From Sphingobium ummariense RL-3 (GTDB lineage: Bacteria > Pseudomonadota > Alphaproteobacteria > Sphingomonadales > Sphingomonadaceae), in contig NZ_AUWY01000074.1 of NCBI RefSeq assembly GCF_000447205.1, positions 62,001 through 126,000 on the forward strand: a DNA stretch of 64,000 bases, written 5' to 3'. A model generated the notes under the pieces. It did not search any database and was not told the origin of the DNA. It saw only the letters and a program-made list of their open reading frames with translations. Positions 49,348 to 61,652 of this stretch are shown piece by piece (positions within the stretch are counted from its first letter, which is position 1; every line of letters begins with the position of its first letter). Made by a program: the position numbers and the translations under genes.

Positions 49348-51219
49348 TCAGCCTTCCACCGTGCGGAGGCTCCGGCCCGCCACTTCCACCGCGATGCCGG
49401 GGAGATGGAAGGTGCAGGGTTCGCCTATCCCATTGATGCAGAGCGTGAGACCTGTCGCCCTATAGCGCAGCGCAAGGATGCGCCGGGCCGGGTCTTCCCA
49501 CTGTGCGACGGTCAGCGGCTCGCCTGCCTCGTCCAGCCATTCGACGTCATCCGGGCGTAGGAAGGCCGTATCGTGCAAGGGGGCATGGCGCTCTCTCAGA
49601 TCGGCCATGGCGAAGGCATGCTCGAGTATCTCCGCGTCGGCCGCCGACCAGTCGATCCAGCCGATCGCATTGTCCTGCGCATAGGCGTTGTTATTGCCCT
49701 GCTGGCTGCGGCCGAACTCATCGCCCGCCGTCAACATGATCGTGCCGCGCGAGCAGAAGAGTGTGGAGAGCAGCGCCTTGACGTCACGGCGGCGGGCGGC
49801 GAGGATGGCCGGATCGTCGCTCGGCCCCTCCACGCCGTTGTTCCAGCTGAAATTCTCGCCATGGCCGTCGCGATTGTCCTCGCCATTGGCTTCGTTGTGC
49901 TTGTCCGCGAAGGCGGTCAGGTCCGCCAAAGTGAAGCCGTCATGCGCGGCGAGGAAGTTGACGCTGCGCGTCCCTTCCCCCGCAAAGAGGTCCGACGAGC
50001 CGGCGAGCCGGGTCGCCAGCGTGCCGATCGTCCCGGCGTCGCCGCGCCAGAAGCGGCGGACATCGTCGCGATAGCGGTCGTTCCATTCCAGCCACCCCTC
50101 ATCGAACCGCCCGAGGCAGTAGCCGCCCGGCCCGATGTCCCAGGGCTCGGCGATCAGGACGCGATCGGCGAGCACGGGATCGGCGCGCATCTCCCGAAGC
50201 AGCGGCGCCGCGGGATCGAAACCCTGGGGAAGCCGTCCCAGCGCCGGGGCGAGATCGAAGCGGAAGCCGTCCACGCCGGCCTGGGTGACGAAATGCCGGA
50301 GCGAATCCAGGATCAGCCGTCGCACCATCGGATGATTGCAGTCGATGCTGTTGCCGGTGCCGGTATCGTTGATGAGGCGGCCGTCCTCTTCCCGCCGGAA
50401 ATAGTCGCGTCCGTTGAGGCCGCGCAGGGAAAGCACGGGGCCTTCGGTATCGCTTTCCCCATCATGGTTGAACACCATGTCCAGGATCACACCGATCCCA
50501 GCCGCGCGCAACCCCGTCACCGCGTCACGCAGTTCCACCATGCCGCCTGGCGCCAGGCGGGGGTCGAGCGCGAACCAGCTGACCGGATTATAGCCCCACG
50601 CGTTGCGCAGGCCGAGCGGCGGCAGATGGCGTTCGTCGATCCAGGCGTTGATCGGCATCAGTTCCACGGCATCGACGCGCAGCCGTTTGAGATGCGCGAT
50701 GATGGACGGATGGGCGAGCGCGGCGATGGTGCCGCGCTGTGCCTCCGGCACGTCGGGGTGCAGGCGGGTGAAGCTGCGGACCTGAAGCTCATAGATGAGG
50801 CCGCCGGGTGCAAACAGCGGTGGCGCAGGGGCGAGAGGAGGCAGCGGTTCCGCGATCACGCCACGCGGGACGAAGGGGGCGGTGTCAGGCCCCGCCCCTC
50901 GTCGGGCGGCCAGCAGCGGGAGATGCTCGAACGGCCGGTCGACGGCCGGCGCATAGGGATCGAGCAGCAGCTTGTCGGGATCGAACCAATGTCCGGCATC
51001 GGGCGCATAGTGGCCCTCCGCGCGCAGGCCGTAGCGCGCGCCTGTCCCAACGCCCGGCGCATCGCCATGCCAGATGCCGTCGCCGGCGCGGAGCATCGGC
51101 AGCCGCGTCTCTTTCTCCTCGGCGTCGAACAGGCAGAGCCAGAGCTGCGTGGCGTCGGGGGCCCAGACGCTGAAATGCGTTCCGTTCGCGCCGACGACCG
51201 GCCCCAGCGTCGCCGTCAT
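49348..51219 (-). CDS. glgX: Glycogen debranching enzyme GlgX
   Basis: 623 residues: N-terminal CBM48 (VVGANGTHFSVWAPDATQLW) and a GH13 barrel with GVILDMVFNHDGESD, DGFRFDLAPALG (nucleophile Asp) and the conserved LAAHDGFTLADLTAF. It removes limit branches left by glycogen phosphorylase. Usual length is 650-710, so slightly short. Overlaps glgA by 4 bp; last gene of the glg operon. Confidence 0.92.
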   Translation of the reverse strand: MTATLGPVVGANGTHFSVWAPDATQLWLCLFDAEEKETRLPMLRAGDGIWHGDAPGVGTGARYGLRAEGHYAPDAGHWFDPDKLLLDPYAPAVDRPFEHLPLLAARRGAGPDTAPFVPRGVIAEPLPPLAPAPPLFAPGGLIYELQVRSFTRLHPDVPEAQRGTIAALAHPSIIAHLKRLRVDAVELMPINAWIDERHLPPLGLRNAWGYNPVSWFALDPRLAPGGMVELRDAVTGLRAAGIGVILDMVFNHDGESDTEGPVLSLRGLNGRDYFRREEDGRLINDTGTGNSIDCNHPMVRRLILDSLRHFVTQAGVDGFRFDLAPALGRLPQGFDPAAPLLREMRADPVLADRVLIAEPWDIGPGGYCLGRFDEGWLEWNDRYRDDVRRFWRGDAGTIGTLATRLAGSSDLFAGEGTRSVNFLAAHDGFTLADLTAFADKHNEANGEDNRDGHGENFSWNNGVEGPSDDPAILAARRRDVKALLSTLFCSRGTIMLTAGDEFGRSQQGNNNAYAQDNAIGWIDWSAADAEILEHAFAMADLRERHAPLHDTAFLRPDDVEWLDEAGEPLTVAQWEDPARRILALRYRATGLTLCINGIGEPCTFHLPGIAVEVAGRSLRTVEG

Positions 51220-52661
51220 GCAGCCTCCGCGGCCAGCGACCGGAACAGCGCCGCATAGCGTGCCGCGCTGCGCGTCCAGGAAAAATCGGCACGCATCCCG
51301 GCGCGCTGCATCGCCTGCCAGGCCGGACGGTCGCCATGCAGGTCGACGGCACGCGCAATAGCCCCGTGCAGAGCAAGCGGATCGGACGGCGGGAAGAGGA
51401 TGCCGGTCGCCGCGCCCGACGCCACTGCCGCTTCGTTCGCGTCGATCACGGTATCTGCCAGGCCACCGACCCGCGCCACCACCGGCACGCAGCCATAACG
51501 CAGGCCATAGAGCTGGGTGAGGCCGCAGGGTTCGAAGCGCGAGGGGATCAGGATCGCATCGCCACCGGCCTGCATCAAATGCGACAGCGGCTCGTCATAG
51601 CCGATCTGCACGCTTACCCTGCCCCGATGCTGATCGGAGGCGGCCAGGAAGGCGCCTTCCAGCGGATGGTCGCCCGACCCGAGCACGGACAACTTCGCGC
51701 CGAGCCCGACCAGATGGTCGATCGCGCCAATCATCAGATCCATGCCCTTCTGCCAGGTCAGGCGGCTGACGATGATGAAGAGCGGCGCAGCGTCGCGGTC
51801 CAGCCCGAAGCGCGTCTCCAGCGCGCGGCGATTGGCGGTTCGCGCCGTCAGCGATCGAGCCGCGAAGGGCTTTGCGATGAGGGTGTCGGCCGCCGGATTC
51901 CAGATGTCCATGTCGATGCCGTTCAATATGCCGTGCAGCCGGTCTGCCCGCCCGTTGACCAACCCGTCCAGCCCCATGCCGTGGGCGGGCGATCGAATTT
52001 CCTCTGCATAGGTCGGGCTGACCGTAGTGATCGCGGCGGCGGAGACGAGCCCCGCCTTCAGATAGCCGATCCCGCCATAATATTCGACACCGTCCATGCC
52101 CCAGGCTTCCGGCGGCAGGCCGAGAGCGGGGAAGATGTCCGCCGGGAACCGGCCCTGAAAGGCGAGGTTGTGGATGGTGACGACGCTGGGGATCGCATGG
52201 CCCGGCCCGAAACGCAGATAAGCGGCGGCCATCGCCGCCTGCCAGTCATGTGCATGGACAATGTCCGGACACCAGCCCCTGATACCATCCACCGCCAGGT
52301 CGGCCGCGACCTGCGACAGGGCCGCGAAGCGCCGCCAGTTGTCGCTCCATTCATTCCCGCCCGCGTCGCCATAGGGACCGCCTTCGCGCGCGAAGAAGTC
52401 TGGCGCGTCGAGCACCAGCAGGTCGAGCCCGCCTACATGCGCCGCCAGAACCGTTGCCGACGCGCCGAACAGCGCGGAATAGCGCCGCACCGCCTTCGCC
52501 TTGCCCAGATGCGCGAGCACCGACGGATAGCCGGGCACCAGCGTCCGCACCTCCACCCCCTGCGACGCAAGGGCTCCTGGAAGCGCGCCCACCACATCGG
52601 CGAGCCCGCCGGTCTTGACGAGCGGATAGATTTCGGAGGCGACCGACAGCAGTTTCATCAT
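51216..52661 (-). CDS. glgA: Glycogen synthase
   Basis: 481 residues. N-terminal KTGGLADVVGALPGALAS binds ADP-glucose and the C-terminal domain has PSRFEPCGLTQLYGLRYGCV, the GT5 retaining-transferase motif. It extends alpha-1,4-glucan using ADP-glucose from GlgC, encoded 11 bp upstream. The stop overlaps the glgX start. Confidence 0.95.
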   Translation of the reverse strand: MMKLLSVASEIYPLVKTGGLADVVGALPGALASQGVEVRTLVPGYPSVLAHLGKAKAVRRYSALFGASATVLAAHVGGLDLLVLDAPDFFAREGGPYGDAGGNEWSDNWRRFAALSQVAADLAVDGIRGWCPDIVHAHDWQAAMAAAYLRFGPGHAIPSVVTIHNLAFQGRFPADIFPALGLPPEAWGMDGVEYYGGIGYLKAGLVSAAAITTVSPTYAEEIRSPAHGMGLDGLVNGRADRLHGILNGIDMDIWNPAADTLIAKPFAARSLTARTANRRALETRFGLDRDAAPLFIIVSRLTWQKGMDLMIGAIDHLVGLGAKLSVLGSGDHPLEGAFLAASDQHRGRVSVQIGYDEPLSHLMQAGGDAILIPSRFEPCGLTQLYGLRYGCVPVVARVGGLADTVIDANEAAVASGAATGILFPPSDPLALHGAIARAVDLHGDRPAWQAMQRAGMRADFSWTRSAARYAALFRSLAAEAA

Positions 52662-52672
52662 GGCGCCTTCGA

Positions 52673-53938
52673 TCAGCCTGCGAGCCGTTCGATCATCGGC
52701 GGGGTGATGAGGCAGATGCCGCTTTCTGTCCGGCGGAAGCGCTGCGCGTCATGTTCGGGATTTTCGCCCACGATCAGTCCTTCGGGAATGATGACGCCGG
52801 AATCGAGCACGCACCGATGCAGCCGGGCGCCGCGCCCGATCACGCAATCGGGCATGACCACACTTTCGGTCACGGACGAGAAGCTGTGCGTGCGCACGCC
52901 GGAGAACAGCAGGCTCCGATGCAACGAAGACCCCGATACGATGCAACCGCCCGCGACCAACGAGGAGGTGGCGGAACCGCGCCGACCATCCTCATTATGG
53001 ACGAACTTGGCGGGCGGCGTGACCTCCGAATATGTCCAGAGCGGCCAGCTGCGGTCGTAGAGATCGAGCGAGGGCACCACGTCGGTCAGGTCGATATTGG
53101 CCTGCCAATAGGCATCGATCGTGCCCACGTCGCGCCAATAGGGCACCAGCTCGCTTTCCGCGCGCACGCAGCTGCTGGAAAAGCGGTGGGCGACCGCCTT
53201 CCCATATTTGACGATGTGCGGGATGATGTCGCCGCCGAAGTCGCGCCTGCTATCTCGGTCGTCGGCGTCGCGCCACAACTCCGCGATCAGGAACTTGGTA
53301 CGGAAGACGTAGATGCCCATGGAGGCAAGCGCCATGTCGGGCTGGCCGGGGATGCCGGGCGGGTTCTTGGGCTTTTCGACGAAGGCGGTGATGACGTCCT
53401 GCTCGTCCACATGCATGACGCCGAAACCGGTCGCTTCCATCCGCGGCACCTCCAGGCAGCCGACGGTGACGTCCGCGCCACTGTCGACATGCTGCTGGAG
53501 CATCAGTTCATAGTCCATCTTGTAGACATGATCGCCCGCCAGGATGACCATATATTCGGGCGCGTAGCTTTCGATGATGTCGATATTCTGGAACACCGCG
53601 TCGGCCGTGCCCTCATACCACTGGCTTTCCGACACACGCTGGCTGGCGGGCAGGATATCGAAGCTCTCGTTCCGTTCCGGGCGGAAGAAGTTCCAGCCGC
53701 GCTGAAGATGGCGGATCAGCGAATGCGCCTTGTACTGGGTCGCGACGCCGATGCGGCGGATGCCGCTGTTGAGCGAGTTTGACAGGGCGAAGTCGATGAT
53801 CCGCGCCTTGCCGCCGAAATGCACGGCCGGCTTGGCACGCCGGTCGGTCAGGTCCGCCAGGCGGCTGCCGCGACCCCCGGCCAGCACATAGGCCATGGCG
53901 TCACGGGCAAGGGGCTGGTGTCGGCTCTGCATTCTCAT
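52673..53938 (-). CDS. glgC: Glucose-1-phosphate adenylyltransferase
   Basis: 421 residues. N-terminal [20 protein letters not shown] (nucleotide loop), substrate-binding VEKPKNPPG, and left-handed beta-helix at the C-terminus ([18 protein letters not shown]). It makes ADP-glucose, the committed step of bacterial glycogen synthesis, normally allosterically controlled by fructose-type metabolites in alphaproteobacteria. Confidence 0.95.
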   Translation of the reverse strand: MRMQSRHQPLARDAMAYVLAGGRGSRLADLTDRRAKPAVHFGGKARIIDFALSNSLNSGIRRIGVATQYKAHSLIRHLQRGWNFFRPERNESFDILPASQRVSESQWYEGTADAVFQNIDIIESYAPEYMVILAGDHVYKMDYELMLQQHVDSGADVTVGCLEVPRMEATGFGVMHVDEQDVITAFVEKPKNPPGIPGQPDMALASMGIYVFRTKFLIAELWRDADDRDSRRDFGGDIIPHIVKYGKAVAHRFSSSCVRAESELVPYWRDVGTIDAYWQANIDLTDVVPSLDLYDRSWPLWTYSEVTPPAKFVHNEDGRRGSATSSLVAGGCIVSGSSLHRSLLFSGVRTHSFSSVTESVVMPDCVIGRGARLHRCVLDSGVIIPEGLIVGENPEHDAQRFRRTESGICLITPPMIERLAG

Positions 53939-53975
53939 CCTCTCCCGCCCATCACGATCGGGCGATCCCGATCGT

Positions 53976-56135
53976 CTAATTGTCCAGTTCCAGCATCAAC
54001 GTCGCAAAGGGCGGAATGGTGACATTGGCCCATCCCTCCTCATCGGCGTGGACCTGGCCCATATTGCCCATGCCGCTGCCGCCATATGCCGAAGCGTCGC
54101 TGTTCAATATCTCCCGCCAGCGCCCCGCCGCGGGCAGGCGCAGGCGATAGCCGTGGCGCAGCACCGGCGTGAAGTGGCTGATCACCACCACCGTCGGAAC
54201 GCCAGGCGCCCGCCGCTGCCAGGCGAAGACCGAGTCCGCCGCCGCGTCGACCAGCACCCATTCGAACCCTTCCGGCTCGCAATCGCGGCGGTGCAGCGCG
54301 GGATGCTCGCGATAGATCCGGTTGAGGTCGCTGACCAGCAGCTGCATCCCCCGGTGCGGTGCGTGGTCGAGCAGATGCCAGTCCAGACTGCTCGCCTCGC
54401 TCCATTCGGCGCGCTGGGCGAATTCCTGTCCCATGAACAGCAGCTTCTTGCCGGGATAGCCCCACATCATCCCGTAATAAGCGCGCAGCGTGGCGAATTT
54501 CTGCCAGTCGTCCCCCGCCATCTTGTGCAGCAGCGACGACTTGCCGTGCACGACCTCGTCATGACTGAGGGCCAGAACAAAATTTTCGGTAAAGGCGTAG
54601 AGCAGGCCGAAGGTGATGTCGTCATGATGATGCGCCCTGTGCACCGGCTCGCGCGCCAGATAGCGCAGCGTGTCGTGCATGAAGCCCATGTTCCATTTAA
54701 AGCCGAAGCCCAGGCCCCCGGCATGCACCGGATGCGACACATTGGGCCAGCTGGTCGATTCCTCGGCGATGGTCATGACGCCGGGATGGGTGCCGTAGAG
54801 CGCCTTGTTCATGTCCTGGAGAAAGCGGACGGCCTCCACATTCTCCCGCCCGCCCTGGGCATTAGGCACCCATTCCCCTTCCTTGCGGGAATAGTCGAGG
54901 TAGAGCATCGATGCGACCGCATCGACCCGCAACCCGTCGACATGGTAGCGCTCCGCCCAGAAGAGCGCGTTGTTGACCAGAAATTGCGCCACTTCCCGCC
55001 GGCCGAAATTGTAGATCGCGGTGTTCCAGTCGGGGTGGAAGCCCTTGCGGGGGTCGGCATGTTCGTACAGCGCCGTGCCGTCGAAACGGGCGAGCCCGTG
55101 CTCGTCGGTCGGGAAATGGGCCGGCACCCAGTCGAGGATCACCCCGACGCCTGCCCGGTGCGCGCCGTCGACGAAGCGGGCAAATCCCTCCGGATCGCCA
55201 AATCGCGCGGTAGGCGCATAGAGGCCCAGCGTCTGATAGCCCCAGCTCGGGTCATAGGGATATTCGCTGATCGGCAGGAATTCGATATGGGTGAAGCCCA
55301 TGCCGACGACATAGGGGATCAGGCGATGCGCCAGCGCATCCCAGCTGAGGAAATTCCCCTGCTCGTCGCGCTGCCAGGATCCGGCATGAACCTCGTAGAT
55401 GCTGATCGGCTCGCGGCGCGCATCAGCCTCCGCCCAATAGCGGCGGTGCCGGTCATCGCCCCAGGCATGAGCCGGAGGATCGCCGACGATCGAGGCGGTG
55501 GAAGGGCGCAGCTCCGTGCGGAAGGCGAAGGGATCGGCCTTGAGCGGCAGCACCACACCATCGCGGCCCACAATCTCGAACTTGTAGGGGCTGCCAGGGC
55601 CGACATCGGGCAGGAAGATTTCCCAGACGCCCGCATCCTGCCGGTGCCGCATCGGGCCGCGGCGCCCGTCCCAGCGATTGAAGTCGCCGACCACCGACAC
55701 GCGGCGGGCGTTGGGGGCCCAGACGGCGAAATGCGTGCCCTCCACGCCTTCATGCGCGATGCAATGGGCACCCATCTTGTCGAACAGACGGTCGTGGGAC
55801 CCTTCCGCGAAATAATAATCGTCGAGCGGCCCCAGCACCGGACCGAAGCTGTAGGGATCGGTCAGCCAGTAATCGCCGCCATCGGCATAGTGCGCCTGAT
55901 AGCGCAGCGGCCGGCGTTCCTTGACCGTCACTTTGCCGTGAAACAGCCCGTCGGAATGGACGGCAGGCAGTTCGCCCACCGCCTCTCCCTCCAGCGTATG
56001 GGCGACGACGCGCACCGCCTCCGGCAGGAACACGGTGGCCGTGCAGCCCTTCCCCGCCGGATGAACGCCGAGCGTCGCAAAGGGATCGTCCTCCCGCCCT
56101 TCGACCAGCCTGGCGATCTGCTCCGGCGTCAGCAC
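53976..56135 (-). CDS. glgB: 1,4-alpha-glucan branching enzyme
   Basis: 719 residues: N1/CBM48 domains ([34 protein letters not shown]), GH13 barrel with [38 protein letters not shown] (nucleophile Asp) and [14 protein letters not shown]. It introduces alpha-1,6 branches. Between glgP (18 bp upstream) and glgC (37 bp downstream). Confidence 0.95.
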   Translation of the reverse strand: MLTPEQIARLVEGREDDPFATLGVHPAGKGCTATVFLPEAVRVVAHTLEGEAVGELPAVHSDGLFHGKVTVKERRPLRYQAHYADGGDYWLTDPYSFGPVLGPLDDYYFAEGSHDRLFDKMGAHCIAHEGVEGTHFAVWAPNARRVSVVGDFNRWDGRRGPMRHRQDAGVWEIFLPDVGPGSPYKFEIVGRDGVVLPLKADPFAFRTELRPSTASIVGDPPAHAWGDDRHRRYWAEADARREPISIYEVHAGSWQRDEQGNFLSWDALAHRLIPYVVGMGFTHIEFLPISEYPYDPSWGYQTLGLYAPTARFGDPEGFARFVDGAHRAGVGVILDWVPAHFPTDEHGLARFDGTALYEHADPRKGFHPDWNTAIYNFGRREVAQFLVNNALFWAERYHVDGLRVDAVASMLYLDYSRKEGEWVPNAQGGRENVEAVRFLQDMNKALYGTHPGVMTIAEESTSWPNVSHPVHAGGLGFGFKWNMGFMHDTLRYLAREPVHRAHHHDDITFGLLYAFTENFVLALSHDEVVHGKSSLLHKMAGDDWQKFATLRAYYGMMWGYPGKKLLFMGQEFAQRAEWSEASSLDWHLLDHAPHRGMQLLVSDLNRIYREHPALHRRDCEPEGFEWVLVDAAADSVFAWQRRAPGVPTVVVISHFTPVLRHGYRLRLPAAGRWREILNSDASAYGGSGMGNMGQVHADEEGWANVTIPPFATLMLELDN

Positions 56136-56153
56136 CCTATCCGCGACCTTCCG

Positions 56154-58619
<2,466 letters not shown>

Positions 58620-58759
58620 GGCAGCGTCACCCCCTGCTGAGTCTGGGAAATCATGGCACAGCGCCAGCGCGGGCCAAAGCAATTTTGCAGCGCAGCAACA
58701 TATCTGCGGTGCGAAAGGTTCCTCATCGCCGCGGTGCGGCACGCCGGTTCCGTGTGGTG

Positions 58760-59962
58760 CTAGGCCCGGCTATGAACGATCGCGCGACGGATGCCTGCGC
58801 GGAACTGGTTGCGGATAGGATGGGTGCTGGACGGGAGATGCTGGGTCATGAGGATGCCGATCAGCCGCTCGACCGGATTGATATAGAAGAAGGTGGAGAA
58901 GATGCCGCCCCAGTAGAATTCCTGCGAAGCAAGATCCACCGCGAAGCCGAGACCGAAGCCGATCCCGCTATAGTCCGCCTCGCTGAACATCGCGCGCGAG
59001 AGGCTGGCGAGGTCGCTGCCGCCCGGGAGCTGGTTGCTGCGCATCGCAGCGACGGTCTGCGGCTTCAGTAGCCGGGCGCCGTCCAGTTCGCCACCGCGCA
59101 GCAGCATGCGGGCAAAGCGGTGATAGTCCGCTACGCTGGAGACGAGGCCACCGCCGCCTGACAGGAAGCGCCCCTTCTGCCGCCACCGACTGCGGGCGCC
59201 ACGATCCCCGACCACCAGCTTGTTCTGATCGTCGAGCCGCCACGCGTCGGCCATCCGGTCCAGCCGATCCGTCGACAGGACGAAGGTCGTGTCCGGCATA
59301 CCGAGCGGATCGAAGATGCGACTGCGGAAACAGCTTTCGAGGTCGAGGCCGCTCAACCGTTCCACCACGACGCCCAGCACGTCCGTTGAAACCGAATAGT
59401 TCCAGCGATCCCCCGGCGAAAATTCCAGCGTCAGGCCGGCAAGGGCGGCGATGAATTCGTCGGATGTGCGCTTCTGCTGGAATTCATCCAGCCCCAGTTC
59501 CCGGTAGCGCGCGTCGATGGACGTCCGCCGCTGCAACCCGTAGGTAAGGCCCGAGGTGTGGCGCAGAAGATCGATCATCCGCATCGGCTGCCGGACCTTG
59601 CGCCCGCCCTTCGGCCCCACGCGCAGCCCCGCGAATTCCGGGATTATGTTGGTCACCGGATCGTCAAGCGCGACCAGCCCCTGTTCCACCAGCATCATGA
59701 ACGCGACCGATGTCACGGGCTTGGTCATCGACGCGATGCGATAGAGCGCGTTTTCCCGCAGCGGCTGGCCCGTCGCCCGCGCCCTGCCCTTGCAAAAGGA
59801 TAGCAGCGGCTGCTCGTCGCGGGAGACGAGAAGCTGGAGATGCGGCAGCTTTCCGCTGGCGACATAGGTTTCGTCGAGAAAGGTGGCGAGGGCCGCCAAC
59901 GCGTCGGGGTCCATGCCCGCCGCGCGCGCCGCTTCGCCGTCGATACCTTTGTTCGTCATCAT
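58760..59962 (-). CDS. Serine beta-lactamase-fold esterase (family VIII-like)
   Basis: 400 residues from ATG 59962 (GGGAGG 7 nt upstream). SxxK motif SMTK (Ser78, Lys81) and Tyr188 in WNYSVSTDVLG: the third position that is Asn in class C beta-lactamases (YxN) is Val here, the pattern of family VIII carboxylesterases such as EstB. C-terminal FGLGFAVDLASQEFYWGGIF. Likely a carboxylesterase rather than an antibiotic-resistance enzyme. No signal peptide, so cytoplasmic. Divergent from the ECF sigma gene. Confidence 0.85.
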   Translation of the reverse strand: MMTNKGIDGEAARAAGMDPDALAALATFLDETYVASGKLPHLQLLVSRDEQPLLSFCKGRARATGQPLRENALYRIASMTKPVTSVAFMMLVEQGLVALDDPVTNIIPEFAGLRVGPKGGRKVRQPMRMIDLLRHTSGLTYGLQRRTSIDARYRELGLDEFQQKRTSDEFIAALAGLTLEFSPGDRWNYSVSTDVLGVVVERLSGLDLESCFRSRIFDPLGMPDTTFVLSTDRLDRMADAWRLDDQNKLVVGDRGARSRWRQKGRFLSGGGGLVSSVADYHRFARMLLRGGELDGARLLKPQTVAAMRSNQLPGGSDLASLSRAMFSEADYSGIGFGLGFAVDLASQEFYWGGIFSTFFYINPVERLIGILMTQHLPSSTHPIRNQFRAGIRRAIVHSRA

Positions 59963-60154
59963 TGCTTCGCCTCCCGCTCCCTTCTTCCGTTCGCCCTGCG
60001 CCTGAACGGAGGAGGTTATGATGCCGGCTCTAGATGAACGGAGTCGCAGCCGTAAATGATTCATCGCGCCCGCCCTAGCCTTCAATGATTGCATGTCGCG
60101 AGCGCCGGCATTATGGCAACCGGCCTTGTCGCCTCGCACTGGACCGTCTTGGGC

Positions 60155-60667
60155 ATGGCCACCGGCCTTTCCGCCATCTTCCTCGCCAATCGCGCCGCGT
60201 TGCTGCGCTTTGTCCGCGCGCGCGGTGCGGGCGACGACGCGGAAGACGTCATCCAGGAAATGTGGATGAAGCTGGAGGCCAAGGATCTCGGCCCCGTCGC
60301 CGACCCCCTGCCCTATCTTTACCGCATGGCAAACAACCTGATGCTGGACCGTTATCGGTCCGCGACGCGGCGCGAGCGGCGGGAGCAGGACTGGGCGGAA
60401 GGCGCTGGCGGGGTGATGGCCGATCCCAGCGAGGACCTGGCCGTCGACGAACGCATGATCCTGGCGCAGCGGCTGCGGGAGGCGGAGAAAGTGTTACGCG
60501 AGTTGGGCCCGCGTGTCGAACTGGTGTTCCGCCGCTTCCGCCTGGAAGGCGTCGGCCAGCGGCAGATTGCCGAGGATCTGGGGGTCAGCCTGACCACCGT
60601 GGAAAAGGACCTGCAGAAGGCCTATCGCGCCATGCTGGCCCTTCGACTGAGGCTCGATACGGAATGA
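60155..60667 (+). CDS. ECF-type RNA polymerase sigma factor
   Basis: 170 residues from ATG 60155 (earlier in-frame ATG 60113 possible). Region 2: FLANRAALLRFVRARGAGDD, AEDVIQEMWMKLE and YLYRMANNLMLDRYRS. Region 4: FRRFRLEGVGQRQIAEDLGV and SLTTVEKDLQKAYR. It is followed by a FecR anti-sigma gene and a TonB receptor gene, the surface-signalling arrangement (FecI/FecR/FecA). It should transcribe the receptor's regulon, typically for iron or glycan uptake. Confidence 0.9.
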   Translation: MATGLSAIFLANRAALLRFVRARGAGDDAEDVIQEMWMKLEAKDLGPVADPLPYLYRMANNLMLDRYRSATRRERREQDWAEGAGGVMADPSEDLAVDERMILAQRLREAEKVLRELGPRVELVFRRFRLEGVGQRQIAEDLGVSLTTVEKDLQKAYRAMLALRLRLDTE

Positions 60668-60704
60668 GCAGGGCCGCGACGTCTCACCCACCGAGGGGCA
60701 GTGT

Positions 60705-61652
60705 ATGAACGGGGCTGAGGCCATGATCCATGAAGCGGCGATCGGATGGGTGATCCGAACGCGCGATCCGGAATTTACCGACTGGGAAGGCTTCACGGCC
60801 TGGCTGGAAGCCGATCCCGGCCATGCGGCGGCGTATGACGCGCTGATGGCGGCGGACGCGGACCTGCCCTCGCTGCTGCCAGAGAACCCGGTCGGTATGC
60901 CGGAGCCGGCGAATGACCCCGGCGAGCGACGATCCCGTCCCTGGCGCTGGGTCGGCGGGGGCGCGATCGCGGCGGCGCTGGTCGCGGCCATTTCCATCGG
61001 CAGCTGGAATCGCACCGACATCTATTCGGTCACCACCCGTCCCGGCGAGACGAGGACCATCGCCCTGGAGGACGGCACGCGGATCGACCTCAACGGCGGC
61101 ACGACGCTGCGGCTGGACCGCAAGAATATGCGCTTTGCCGCCCTGGACGCGGGCGAGGCCGCGTTCACCGTGCGGCACGACGCGGCCGACCCGTTTCGGG
61201 TGACGGTGGGCGAAGCGGTGTTCGAGGACGCGGGGACAGTGTTCAATATCGTCCATGCATCCGGCGCCACCCGCATCGGCGTATCGGAGGGCAAGGTCAT
61301 CTACAACCCGCAAGCGGAGGCGATCGCCCTACCCGCGGGCCGCGCGCTGACCGACGACGCCAGCGGCCTGCACCTGATGGCGGTCGCGCCCGAGGCGGTG
61401 GCGAGCTGGCGTCAGGGCAGCCTGGTCTATGCCAACGCCGCCGTCGGCGACATCGGGCAGGACATCGCCCGATCGCTGGGCGTGCGGCTGACGATCGCGC
61501 CCGGCGCGCAGGCGATGCGCTTCACCGGCACGATCCGGCTGGATCGCAATCCCGAACGCTTCTTCGCCACGGCCGCGCCGCTGATGGGGTTGAGCGCAGT
61601 TCGGCAGGGGGACGGATGGGTGCTGAAGGAAGGGCATGGGCCGCAAAGCTGA
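60705..61652 (+). CDS. FecR-family anti-sigma regulator
   Basis: 315 residues. N-terminal cytoplasmic DUF4880 (EAAIGWVIRTRDPEFTDWEG), a transmembrane helix (GGGAIAAALVAAISIGSW, about 86-103), then the periplasmic FecR domain (TRPGETRTIALEDGTRIDLN; VYANAAVGDIGQDIARSLGV). It relays the receptor's ligand state to the sigma factor. The end overlaps the receptor start by 17 bp, so expression is coupled. Confidence 0.92.
   Translation: MNGAEAMIHEAAIGWVIRTRDPEFTDWEGFTAWLEADPGHAAAYDALMAADADLPSLLPENPVGMPEPANDPGERRSRPWRWVGGGAIAAALVAAISIGSWNRTDIYSVTTRPGETRTIALEDGTRIDLNGGTTLRLDRKNMRFAALDAGEAAFTVRHDAADPFRVTVGEAVFEDAGTVFNIVHASGATRIGVSEGKVIYNPQAEAIALPAGRALTDDASGLHLMAVAPEAVASWRQGSLVYANAAVGDIGQDIARSLGVRLTIAPGAQAMRFTGTIRLDRNPERFFATAAPLMGLSAVRQGDGWVLKEGHGPQS

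Noticed and set aside
58760..59962. Antibiotic-resistance class C beta-lactamase
   Set aside because: SxxK is present, but the YxN motif is YSV and no export signal exists; this is the family VIII esterase pattern.
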